DNA of 64,000 nucleotides, taken from contig NC_016485.2 in NCBI RefSeq assembly GCF_000227115.2, forward strand, positions 1,154,025 through 1,218,024. The letters run 5' to 3'. The notes below the pieces were generated by a model. It made no database searches. It saw nothing but the letters and a program-made list of their open reading frames with translations, and was not told the origin of the DNA. The translations under genes and the position numbers were made by a program. Every line of letters begins with the position of its first letter. Position 1 is the stretch's first letter. Shown in pieces: positions 8,537 through 18,600 of this stretch. The DNA is from Naumovozyma dairenensis CBS 421 (taxonomy: Eukaryota; Ascomycota; Saccharomycetes; Saccharomycetales; Saccharomycetaceae).

Positions 8537-11077
8537 ATGGGTATATTCTCAAGGAAGAATTCAACGAAAAGGGATACTGCAAAGGCAAAAGAAAATGCGA
8601 GAATTGAAATTATATCAAGAAAAGCAAGTTTAAAGAGACCTAGCGTGGAAGGCAAAACAGTCTCTAGAGTTGGATCTTTGAAGCAAAATGCCGAAAAGAG
8701 ACAGTGTCCCTGTTGCAATTCATGGATTCAAGTTCCTCCTAAAATTCCCAAATTCAGATGCAGTATTTGTCAGGTCACCACTTATTTAAAGATGGACTCG
8801 AGCCAGCAGTCTTCTACTACATCAGTAAAAGAAAATATAGTATGCAACAAATTCGTATTGGAGAAGGTAATTAATGGTTGCGAAAAAGAAGTGAAAGAAC
8901 GAAAGCTCACAAGTAGAGAAGATTTTGCAAAAGTTTACGATTCAGTAACTATTTACTTAACCAACTGCTTTCAAGATGCCACTATATTAAATCAATCATT
9001 TTGCCCAGAAAACAATTTAGATACCATTGATTACTTAAGTCTTAGTGAATTTTACGAAATAGTAATGAATCTTCCCACAAGAAGACCGTTTTATAGACTC
9101 CTCTGTGTATCTAACGAATTACTTAGGAGATCTAATATTGCAATGACAAGTTTCAAATGGATTTTGATCATCTTGAATAATCCAATAGTAAGACAAGCCC
9201 TAACAGGTAGAATACCGAAAAAATTTGAATCTGTAAAGATACGAACAATCGCGTATGATTTGGGGAAGAAATGTATTGGCTTCTTATCGAATATGCCATA
9301 TAAGGAAAACTCAGATAAATTAATAAGGTATCTAAAGTCTTTGTCAGTGGAAAGTACACTACAATATATTGAGCTTTTAAATATTTATCTTACATTTCAA
9401 CTACATCGAATAGTTCGTCATGAAACAAAAACTGCCTTAGAAAAGTATAGACCTTTCTACCCTGGAATTGGTAATGGAAATACTGAGGCATGGATACATG
9501 ATAAATATGCGCTAGGCACGAATAATGACAAAACTGTTGTACTGAGGGACTTTAGGTTTAAACCTTTTCAATATGAGGATGATTGGCATATTAAAACTGT
9601 AACAGAGTTGATGAGAAAATTTTATCAAGTAAATGTTGAAAGATGTAATCAACAAGGATTTTCTAACAGCAAGAAATTAAATGTCTCTGAATTCTATAAC
9701 ACCATGTTAGATGTCATAGATTATAGGAAGGATTTTGATATATGGCGAGGCTACACTGGTAACGATCAGTTATCAAAATTTATTAATCAACAGAGTTGGA
9801 ATACCAGTTCTTTCACTTTTTGCAAATACCCATTCCTTTTATCATTGGGCTTGAAAATATCCATCATGGAATATGAATTTAAACGTATAATGGAATACGA
9901 AGCAGAAAATGCATTCTTAACCTCATTAGATAAAGGGAAAATGGTAAATGTGTATTTCAAGATTAGGGTACGTAGAAACAGAATTACAAACGATTCTTTG
10001 CAATGTATTCAACAACATCAAGGTGACCTTTTGAAATCTTTGAGAATCGAATTTATTGATGAACCTGGAATTGATGCCGGCGGATTAAGGAAGGAATGGT
10101 TTCTATTATTAACTAAATCCCTTTTCAATCCAATGAATGGTTTATTCGTCAGTGTTGAAGAAAGCAATCTATCATGGATAGCTATCCATGATATACAAAC
10201 GTTAAATAAATCATCTACTTTCAAAAATGAATTATTTTTCCTATTTGGGGTCGTTGTTGCATTGGCCATATTTAACAGTACAATTCTTGATCTGCAATTC
10301 CCTAGAACTTTCTACAAGAAATTATGTAACGAACCGCTGACATTTGACGACTATAGAGAAATATATCCAGTAACGGCCCAGAACCTTATGAAAATGCTGC
10401 AATACGAGAATGACGATTTTGAAGAAGTATTCGGACTAACTTTTGAAACGACATACAAAGATCCTTTGAAATACGCTCTAGATAATGAGAAATCGAAAGG
10501 CGATGGAATGGTCAGTGTCGAATTATGCAAAAATGGAAGTAAAATGAAAGTCACACAGGCAAATAAACAAAAATTTATAAACTTATGGGTGAATTTTTAT
10601 TTAAATGAATCTATTATTAATCAAATTTCACAATTTCGGAGCGGCTTTGATAGAGTATTTGCTAGAACTAAGTCAATTTCGTTACTCAATTCAGAAGAAT
10701 TGGAAAGGTTACTCTGTGGAGACGAGACACAACAAAGTTATGATTTCAAAATGCTGCGATCAGTAACAAAATATTCCGGCGGATTTTCAGACGATTCTCG
10801 TGTAGTTGCATGGTTTTGGGAGATAGTAGAAGGCTGGAATTATAAATTGCAACGTAAATTACTTTCGTTTATTACTGGATCAGATAGAATACCAGCTACA
10901 GGTATTAGTACTTTAAATTTCAAGATCAGCCGACTTGGATCGAAAGATAAGAATAACTTACCACTTTCACATACTTGTTTTAATGAATTATGTCTTTGGG
11001 AATATAGTTCAAGAGGCAAATTAGAAAAGAAACTTTTATATGCAATTACTGAATCTGAAGGGTTTGGCTTCCGCTGA
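8537..11077 (+). CDS. HUL4: HUL4, HECT-type ubiquitin-protein ligase
   Basis: An E3 ligase of about 846 residues, against 892 in S. cerevisiae Hul4. The frame is open upstream to a GTG at 8513, but the first ATG is 8537 (MGIFSRKNST), which I use. Near residue 65 there is a CPCCNSW..CSICQ pattern, a probable small zinc-binding knuckle. The C-terminal HECT domain, about the last 350 residues, has the N-lobe signature DEPGIDAGGLRKEWF. The catalytic cysteine is in LPLSHTCFNELCLW (about residue 814), and it ends in the typical acidic-aromatic tail EGFGF. The HECT Cys takes ubiquitin from E2 as a thioester. S. cerevisiae neighbours are the same (YJR036C next to RAD26). Confidence 0.95.
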   Translation: MGIFSRKNSTKRDTAKAKENARIEIISRKASLKRPSVEGKTVSRVGSLKQNAEKRQCPCCNSWIQVPPKIPKFRCSICQVTTYLKMDSSQQSSTTSVKENIVCNKFVLEKVINGCEKEVKERKLTSREDFAKVYDSVTIYLTNCFQDATILNQSFCPENNLDTIDYLSLSEFYEIVMNLPTRRPFYRLLCVSNELLRRSNIAMTSFKWILIILNNPIVRQALTGRIPKKFESVKIRTIAYDLGKKCIGFLSNMPYKENSDKLIRYLKSLSVESTLQYIELLNIYLTFQLHRIVRHETKTALEKYRPFYPGIGNGNTEAWIHDKYALGTNNDKTVVLRDFRFKPFQYEDDWHIKTVTELMRKFYQVNVERCNQQGFSNSKKLNVSEFYNTMLDVIDYRKDFDIWRGYTGNDQLSKFINQQSWNTSSFTFCKYPFLLSLGLKISIMEYEFKRIMEYEAENAFLTSLDKGKMVNVYFKIRVRRNRITNDSLQCIQQHQGDLLKSLRIEFIDEPGIDAGGLRKEWFLLLTKSLFNPMNGLFVSVEESNLSWIAIHDIQTLNKSSTFKNELFFLFGVVVALAIFNSTILDLQFPRTFYKKLCNEPLTFDDYREIYPVTAQNLMKMLQYENDDFEEVFGLTFETTYKDPLKYALDNEKSKGDGMVSVELCKNGSKMKVTQANKQKFINLWVNFYLNESIINQISQFRSGFDRVFARTKSISLLNSEELERLLCGDETQQSYDFKMLRSVTKYSGGFSDDSRVVAWFWEIVEGWNYKLQRKLLSFITGSDRIPATGISTLNFKISRLGSKDKNNLPLSHTCFNELCLWEYSSRGKLEKKLLYAITESEGFGFR

Positions 11078-11219
11078 TTATACATAAAAATTAAAATCTA
11101 TTTAAAAATAATATTCCGTAACAATTTTTCTCAATATATGAATAAAATAAATTCATTATAGTTATTTTTATGGTTAGAATATATATCTATGTATGCCTGT
11201 ATGTGTCCTTATGCATGGT

Positions 11220-14200
11220 TCATTCGTTTTGAAACTCGTCATTCAAGTACCACCCTTTCTTATTCCTATCAAAATGGGCGATAGTTCTCAGAAGAGCCCG
11301 CACTCTAATAATGTCTTTCTTTTCGTTTAAGTTCACCCCAAGATTGTTTATAATATCAGCAGAAGTTGCAAATTTATCAGGGGCTGAATGCAAGTATTGC
11401 TCAATTTTAGAAAGTAGAATTTCGTGTTCATTTGGGTTGTTGATATCAGATGAAGCGGGAGATTTTATTTGTGTTGCCTTTTTAATATTTGCCAAGATAG
11501 CCGAAGATCCTCCAATTTGTTTTTTATTATTCATCTTTTTGCGTATTTTCCCAGCTTGCCCAAACTTACCTGTCCATGTTGGCGTCCCAATTTCATATTT
11601 CATTGTCGCCTTACGTGATTTTCTCAAAGCCCCAAGCGCTTCTTGCGCAATTTTATTCGCTTCTCGAGCAATGATATTGGTTGGGGCTGTATGGGTACCG
11701 ACAACAGCTTCATGAGTTGCAGCATTAGCTAGTGCGGTTTCCGATCCGAGAAGTCCCTCTATCAATCTTTCATCTTCATTTTTCTCCTTCCCAGAATAAA
11801 AGCTTTCCAATTTTGACACACCATTTAAACCTGTGACTTGATCAAAATCATCACTTTCTTCTGTTTGACCCTTTTTCAATGATTGTGTATGTTTTTCCAA
11901 TTCATTATTTAATTCCTCTGAAGCAAGACCATCGTCACCTCCTAATGTGAACAAGTCCCTTAATTCATTCATTTTGAAAAATCGTTTCTGTTTGGGATCA
12001 GTTAATATTTTATTTGTTAGGAATTGCTTAAAGATTTGTCTATGATAAATTTTTTCTTCAATGGATCCAGCTACCATTAATCTATAGATGGAAACTTCTC
12101 TTTTTTGACCAATTCTCCAAGCTCTTTCACGAGCTTGCATGTCTGTTGATGGATTCCAATCTGGATCGAAAATAATAATTCTATTTGCGCCAGTAAGATT
12201 AATACCTAAACCACCGACTCTTGTAGTTAATAGAAACACGTCATAATCTTCATTATTAAATTGGTCAACTAATTTTTGTCTATTTGAAATGTTTGTTGTA
12301 CCATCCATCCTTAAATATTTCAAAGGAGTAGAAAATTCAGAGTGGGATTTAAGTTCAGAGTTGATAAAATTTTCTAATATATCTAACATTTGTCTTGATT
12401 GAGTAAACAACAGTACTTTATGTTTCTCATTATGCCATAGTAGTAATAATTGCTTAACGACTTGCATCTTTCCTGATCTCTTTGGGTTCCCATAATCCAA
12501 GTCATATTGCTTTTCATTTCTATCAATTAAATCAGGATGGTTACAAATTTTTCTTAATATATCGATCCCATAGAGGACATGTCTTTTCCCACCTTTAATT
12601 TGGGTCAATTCATTCGAATTCAAAAATTCTAAATATTTAATTCTTTGGTATTGTGTCAATTTACAAAAAAGAACCATTTCCTTCTTTTCTGGTAAATCCT
12701 TTGCTACGTCATTTTTCACTCTTCGTAAAAGGTAAGGTGAAATTAAATCTCTTAATGCGGTGGCACATTTGATACCTGTTTGTACTTGAATATTTGAGGC
12801 GTTGGCATATCCACCGGTATTGATTGGTATAATGAATTGTTGTTGGAATACAGGTAAAGTGCCCAATTTCCCCGGATATATGAAATCGAATAATGACCAC
12901 AGTTCAATTAAATTATTTTGAATTGGTGTACCTGATAGGATAATTCTATTATGGGTTTTAATTTTCTTACATGTTATGGAAATATCAGAATCAGGGTTTC
13001 TTATCTTGTGGCCTTCATCTAGTATTGCATATGACCAATTTACGTTCAACAGTTTATCAGAATGAAGTCTTAATCCGACGTATGTAGTTATTATTATATG
13101 ACCCTTTTCAATGACCGTATTAATTAAAGATTGTATATTTATATCATTTTCTAAGTGTGATTTTGTTTTCCTTTTAGTGTTGTTTTGTAAATCCTCATAT
13201 GAAATGTCATTTGGATTTGAATTCATTAATAAATTTTCGAATTCTTCGTCAGATAAATTTTTCTTTTGATTTATGCCCATACCTGAACCGATCGAATGTA
13301 GGATGATAGTTCTAAATGGTGGCCACCAATGATGTAATTCGTTACACCATTGTTTCATTACGGTCGCGGGGCAAACTATCAGCACGGGACCATCGAGTAA
13401 ACCTGAATGATGCAAACTTGCCAAAAATGCAATGATTTGGATGGTTTTGCCCAGACCCATTTCATCACCAATGATACCACCTGAATTTTGTTGATGTAGT
13501 TCGTATAGCCATTGAACACAAGTCTTTTGATAATTGAATAGCAATGAAAAGATATCACCTGGTATTTTGAAGATATCGTTTAATTTTGCATCAGGTATGT
13601 TTGGATGTGGTTTCCTCCATTCATCTAAGTCAGGGAAGGGGTCAAATTGTCTATCTTTTGATCTCTTGGTAATCCACTTTTGAAGTCTTTTCCTGTAGTA
13701 AAATTCGTCACCATCATCTTTTGTTTCGCCCGGTTTCGAAATGATGGATGGATCATCTTCAAGTTCTTGCAATTCTTCATCTGGGTTGTACGTATCCTCA
13801 TCCTCTGTTTCTTCTTCTTCCTTCTCTGGGATGAAATCTTGGTCTTTATCCTCTTCTGTGATAGTTGGCTCATCTTCATCTGATAAATTTTCTACCATTT
13901 GCTCATTAGCCATTTCAAATGCATGCACCTCATCGTAATCATGCTCTTGTTTAGTTTTGATCTTATTTTCATCCTTTTTTGTTGGTATCGTTTCTTCTAA
14001 GGTAAATCCGGTCGTTGAACCAAATGCTGTGACTTTCCCGGTTCTTATCAAGAAGTCCCTTTCAGATTCATCAATCCTTTTTCCATTCTCATCTTCTACA
14101 ACATTTCCTTGATCAAAAACCCCACCCGCATTAGTACCAGCATCCGCACCCACCTTGCCCCTTAGAACATACAGTCGTTGCTTAATAGCATTGATATCAT

Positions 14201-14492
14201 TAAAACACTGACGCAAGTCCTCCTGTTGTAATTTTGCAATCTCTTTCTTATTCTTTTCCCGAACAGAAATCTTCGTTTTAGGATCATTATTCTTCCTTTC
14301 AAGGAGCCGTATCCTCCCTTGTAACTTATGCAATAAATTCTCAGATCTCTCTAACCTTTTCTGTTCCTCCAAGAGTAAAGTTTCATTAGTATGAGCTTGA
14401 ACATCTCTACTTATCCTTGCCTCTAATGTAGTTTGTGAGAGGGCGTTTACTAGACCTAATTTTTGTTGTAGTTCTTCTTCTTCATCCTTCAT
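11220..14492 (-). CDS. RAD26: RAD26, SNF2-family DNA translocase for transcription-coupled repair
   Basis: A 1090-residue Swi2/Snf2 ATPase, the orthologue of S. cerevisiae Rad26 (1085 aa) and human CSB. It acts on stalled RNA polymerase II to start transcription-coupled nucleotide-excision repair. Visible motifs in order are GDEMGLGKTIQ (motif I, Walker A), DEGHKIRNPDS (motif II, DEGH), SGTPIQNNL (III), LLFTQSRQML, TTRVGGLGINLTGANRII (V) and QARERAWRIGQKR (VI). The N-terminal 300 residues are coiled and very acidic (EEKDQD..EEEETEDED). It runs convergent with HUL4, with only about 140 bases between the stops. Many antisense frames here are shadows. Confidence 0.97.
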   Translation of the reverse strand: MKDEEEELQQKLGLVNALSQTTLEARISRDVQAHTNETLLLEEQKRLERSENLLHKLQGRIRLLERKNNDPKTKISVREKNKKEIAKLQQEDLRQCFNDINAIKQRLYVLRGKVGADAGTNAGGVFDQGNVVEDENGKRIDESERDFLIRTGKVTAFGSTTGFTLEETIPTKKDENKIKTKQEHDYDEVHAFEMANEQMVENLSDEDEPTITEEDKDQDFIPEKEEEETEDEDTYNPDEELQELEDDPSIISKPGETKDDGDEFYYRKRLQKWITKRSKDRQFDPFPDLDEWRKPHPNIPDAKLNDIFKIPGDIFSLLFNYQKTCVQWLYELHQQNSGGIIGDEMGLGKTIQIIAFLASLHHSGLLDGPVLIVCPATVMKQWCNELHHWWPPFRTIILHSIGSGMGINQKKNLSDEEFENLLMNSNPNDISYEDLQNNTKRKTKSHLENDINIQSLINTVIEKGHIIITTYVGLRLHSDKLLNVNWSYAILDEGHKIRNPDSDISITCKKIKTHNRIILSGTPIQNNLIELWSLFDFIYPGKLGTLPVFQQQFIIPINTGGYANASNIQVQTGIKCATALRDLISPYLLRRVKNDVAKDLPEKKEMVLFCKLTQYQRIKYLEFLNSNELTQIKGGKRHVLYGIDILRKICNHPDLIDRNEKQYDLDYGNPKRSGKMQVVKQLLLLWHNEKHKVLLFTQSRQMLDILENFINSELKSHSEFSTPLKYLRMDGTTNISNRQKLVDQFNNEDYDVFLLTTRVGGLGINLTGANRIIIFDPDWNPSTDMQARERAWRIGQKREVSIYRLMVAGSIEEKIYHRQIFKQFLTNKILTDPKQKRFFKMNELRDLFTLGGDDGLASEELNNELEKHTQSLKKGQTEESDDFDQVTGLNGVSKLESFYSGKEKNEDERLIEGLLGSETALANAATHEAVVGTHTAPTNIIAREANKIAQEALGALRKSRKATMKYEIGTPTWTGKFGQAGKIRKKMNNKKQIGGSSAILANIKKATQIKSPASSDINNPNEHEILLSKIEQYLHSAPDKFATSADIINNLGVNLNEKKDIIRVRALLRTIAHFDRNKKGWYLNDEFQNE

Positions 14493-14998
14493 CTTTTTCG
14501 TTTTTTAATATTAGGTGTTTTTCTTTGTGATATAAACTACGAGGTACCCTCTATAGTTACGTTCTTTGACAGATAGACAGTGATGATAAGATGAAACGAG
14601 ATGATAAAAGGGTGTTCCTTGCTCTTGTTTTATTTCACTTGACAGTACGTATATGTTGAGATATATATATATATTGAGTAGTATGTACAACTCCGACCCA
14701 AAAACTCTCATGGTGCGCGCCGTCNNNNNNNNNNNNNNNNNNNNTATATATAGAAGAAGGATGGAAGGATCAATAAGATGACATGGATAACTAGAAGCAG
14801 AACTAGATCCAGGTTAGAAGTTTATATTTCATCATGACGCTACTTGGATTAAACAGAGTTCAGTGGGTGATACTATAGTCTGTAGCTATAAGCACCCATT
14901 CGCGAGCGAGTTTTCAACGTGGCTGGGTCTGAATATGTAGAATACAGAACAACGTAGGTTATATTTACATGATATTACGTTAGGGTACACACATATTT
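14493..14998. other. Intergenic RAD26/PET191 with a 20-N assembly gap
   Basis: This is the promoter side of RAD26 and the 3' side of PET191. Bases 14725-14744 are N (20 bases), a scaffold join, and the flanks are a GGTGCGCGCC patch on the left and TATATATA on the right. I see no gene. The real gap length is not known. Confidence 0.7.
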
Positions 14999-15325
14999 CT
15001 ACTCCTTTTGGTTACTATTCAACAATCGTAACTTATCCATCTCCTCTCGAGGGTCAAATTTACCAGTACATAGATTCTCATACTGTTGATCATATTTCCC
15101 CGTAGATAAGGGTGCATTTCCCGTGAATCTCTTAGACATATCCATCATTCCTCTCTTACAATCTAAGAATGCCTTCATTTGGGCAATACATAATTCAGGA
15201 AGATCTTTGTTCAATTCGGGATCCTCTATGCACTTTTGCGGTGTGTTCCTTTGTATCATGACACATGGTGACCTTTGTAGACATATAGCAACCGCCTTCT
15301 TTTGATCTTTACAACTTGCCCCCAT
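14999..15325 (-). CDS. PET191: PET191, twin Cx9C cytochrome c oxidase assembly factor
   Basis: A 108-residue protein, the same length as S. cerevisiae Pet191 (YJR034W). It is a mitochondrial intermembrane-space protein required to assemble complex IV. Two Cx9C units are exact: C5-x9-C15 and C46-x9-C56. Extra cysteines are at 21, 32 and in ENLC near the C-terminus. There is no cleavable presequence, as expected for import through the Mia40 oxidative-folding route. It is divergent from RAV1 with about 300 bases between the starts. Confidence 0.96.
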   Translation of the reverse strand: MGASCKDQKKAVAICLQRSPCVMIQRNTPQKCIEDPELNKDLPELCIAQMKAFLDCKRGMMDMSKRFTGNAPLSTGKYDQQYENLCTGKFDPREEMDKLRLLNSNQKE

Positions 15326-15624
15326 CTTTTCTCTTTTCGTTTAAATGTAATTTATTTCTAATGGATCGATGCTGTTATTCCTTTAATTAACGCAATACAG
15401 TAATGTGTGTGTATGTGTACCACTGTTGTTGTATTCCATCCTTTTAGTTAGTCCCTTGTTCATATAAAGGTTTCAGTGACGCGTTCCCTGTTAAAGATGT
15501 AATATTAAGGTACTTACCGTATATAACATTGCGTACAGTACGCATATATGAGATGAAGGTCCATTTGCCTTGAAACACCCAACTGTAAATCCAAGCAAGA
15601 AGTAAGGTTAACACGCCAATCAAG
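15326..15624. promoter_or_regulatory. PET191/RAV1 divergent promoter
   Basis: About 300 bases between two divergent ATGs. The antisense 103-codon frame 15444-15755 overlaps the RAV1 start and is probably a shadow. I see no distinct factor site. Confidence 0.45.
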
Positions 15625-18600
15625 ATGTCATTGAAATATTTACCAGGACGTCCCAATGACACCCAACAAACCATGTGCCAAACACTTTGGCAAGACCAAC
15701 TCATATTCGCATATTGTTCAGGTAACAACTTAATCATCCTATCTAATGACTTCACCCGATTACAAACAATCTATCTAGAAACAAAGACGGATTGTCCCAC
15801 TGTCGATATCAATCCCGAGAATGGATTTATAGCAGTAGCTGTCAATAATAAAGTTAACATATTCAAACCGATTCATCAAGTTATGAAGACTCCTAAATGG
15901 GTATTTTGTTGTCAGATCTACCATGATGATTCCCAAGTAAATTGTCTCCAATGGGGACACGATAATGGGATAGTAATCGGGTCTAATTATCTTTCATTCT
16001 GGAAAATCAGAGATGAATTTGGTAGGTTTGTCCCCATCTTGCTTTGGAATAAGAGACAACCGAAACCCGTTTACCTCGTGGTGTTGTCAAATGATTGTCA
16101 ATTGATTGCAAGTTGTGGGAAGTTCGATCATTCTGTTAAGTTATGGAAAAGGATTTCAATTAGTGGAGAACAAGATATTTTTAATTTGACTTTATTGCCT
16201 CATCCGGATTATGTTACTTCGATGAGATGGAAGAAAACAGGTCAATCTGCATCAGATGGACCGAAGATACTTTATACTTCATGTGAAGATAAACATTTAC
16301 GAATATGGTCCTGTTATCAACATGATTCAGGAACAATTAATGTTCAAGCTTGGGGTCAGATCTCTTTAAAACCGAACCAGAAGTTTTATCTCATTATAGA
16401 TTCATGGATCATACAAAACTTCTTGCAAAAGATGAAGACTCTCGACAGCTATTTCATCGATAAGAATGTAGATATTGCTTTGATTGGTGATACAAATGGC
16501 CGGTTCGAAGTCGTGGCATTGGAAAATCTTTCAAATGATCCACCAAAACCATTGGTTCATAAAAATTTACTCTCCAAATTGATTATTCATCCTTCCATTG
16601 CAAAAAATCCCGATTTCTTATATTTCGCTGAATTACAACCTTACAATAACGGCTGTGAAAAACTATCATTGATTGCTAACGATCTGGGTGGCAAAATAAG
16701 GCATTCCTCATTAGACTTATCAAAATTACTCGATCAAAAGGAGGATTCCAAAAATCAAATAATTACAAAACCGAAACATAAATTCACAGGACATAATAAA
16801 TCCATTCAAAAATTAATTAGAAGTAATGATGGAGAAGCCATGCTAACATTGTCAAGATTCTCGGAAAATTGTCTTTGGTATCCACAACAATTATCAGATG
16901 ATTTCACATCACTAGAGTTGAAAAACATTATCAAGACAGAAAAACCAATAAAATTAGCAGTCGTTCAAGAAAAGGGTAATCTAGTTATAAATTTATTAGA
17001 AAATCATAAATTACAAGTTTGGGATTGTCCAAATATTCATCATAAATACGGTTCACATCTTTGTTCAGAATTAGTCATCCCTGAAATACCAGACATTGAG
17101 CCCATACTAATGTTAAATGCACCAGAGAAAATACATCATCATGATAGACATTTCGTTATGATCATTTATTCAGATGCATCAGTGAAAGCATTTGAAATTT
17201 CAAAAAAAAATGGAATCTTAGAAGTGGCAACAGATTCTTTGAAAACTAAACCTGCTGCAAATGAAGATGCTGAGAATTACGATTCTGATATCTATCGTAT
17301 ATCAACAATTGATCCAGTTCATACAACAAGGTCGAGCAATAGACCTCTAATATCCTTAATAACGAAAAGTGGTATCATAAAAACCTATAGAGCAATCGTT
17401 ATAGAAGACCATTCATCAAATGGTATGAACGGGTATTATATCAAATGGGAAAAAAGTCATCATGAAATTCAAACTGGTATTGAAAATGCTTTATTTGTAA
17501 GAGGGTCATCAACCGGGAAAATATGTACAGTTAATTCTGAGGGGAATTCAATGTCATTGTTTGATGTAAGGAGGGGCGTATTGGAGTATTCTGAATCATT
17601 CTCGGACAAAATATTGGATATTGATTGGACAAGTACTGACTATGGTCAAAGTATTGTATCGATTGGTTTCACAGGATATGCCTTATTATATACACAACTG
17701 AGATATGATTATACAAACAACAATCCAAGCTATTTACCAATTGAGAAAATCGATATAACATCCCATACTGCTCATAATATTGGAGATTCCATTTGGTTGA
17801 AAAATGCCATGTTTGTTGTAGCATCAGGAAATCAATTGTATATTAAAGATAGATCATTGGATCTAAATGACCCTTTCACAAATAGATCCATCGGTTCAAG
17901 AGTTCTATATTCAAATGATATCATAAATTTGTCAAATGTCATCAACGGTCCAGTACCAGTTTATCATCCGCAATTCATTATTCAAGCATTATATAGCTCA
18001 AAATTACAATTAGTAAAAGAGCTACTATTGAGATTGTTTTTATTATTAAGAGAAATTGATTTCAAGTCAAAGGATATAACGACATGTTTACCCTCCGATT
18101 TGAACATTGAACCTAATAAGTTTTTCATCAGTAAAAATAAAGATTATCCAGTGGAAAAATTCCCTGACCCATATCCAGAATTTAATAGAACTGTAGCTTT
18201 AGCCTTGTCAGAGTTACTTACAAGAATAGCATTACCATTTGTCACACGTCATCAACAAAAGACTTTAATTACCACTATAGAAGCTATGGAGGAAATAATG
18301 AAAAATGAAAATACAGTTGATTATAATGGTATCAGATTCCTTTTAGGTGTAAAGTTATTCATTGCTCATAGAGAAAAGCAAAAGACTTTATTATTAAGAG
18401 ATATTTCTTGGGCATTACATTCAGATAATAAAGAAATTTTATTATCACTCCTAGGAAATCAAGTAAATAGTTGGGAAAGAGTTGTGGAATTTAAATTAGC
18501 GTATTGGGTTAAAGAAAGTAACATAATTAGAGTATTTGAAGATATTGCAAAATTTGAATTCTCCAAAAATGATACTAAAGATCCATCAAGATGTGCAATC

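Noticed and set aside
11311..11715. 134-codon frame opposite RAD26
   Set aside because: Antisense shadow of the RAD26 coding sequence.
15444..15755. Minus-strand 103-codon frame before and over the RAV1 start
   Set aside because: It overlaps the RAV1 start codon in antisense, has no recognisable domain and lies in the PET191/RAV1 promoter.
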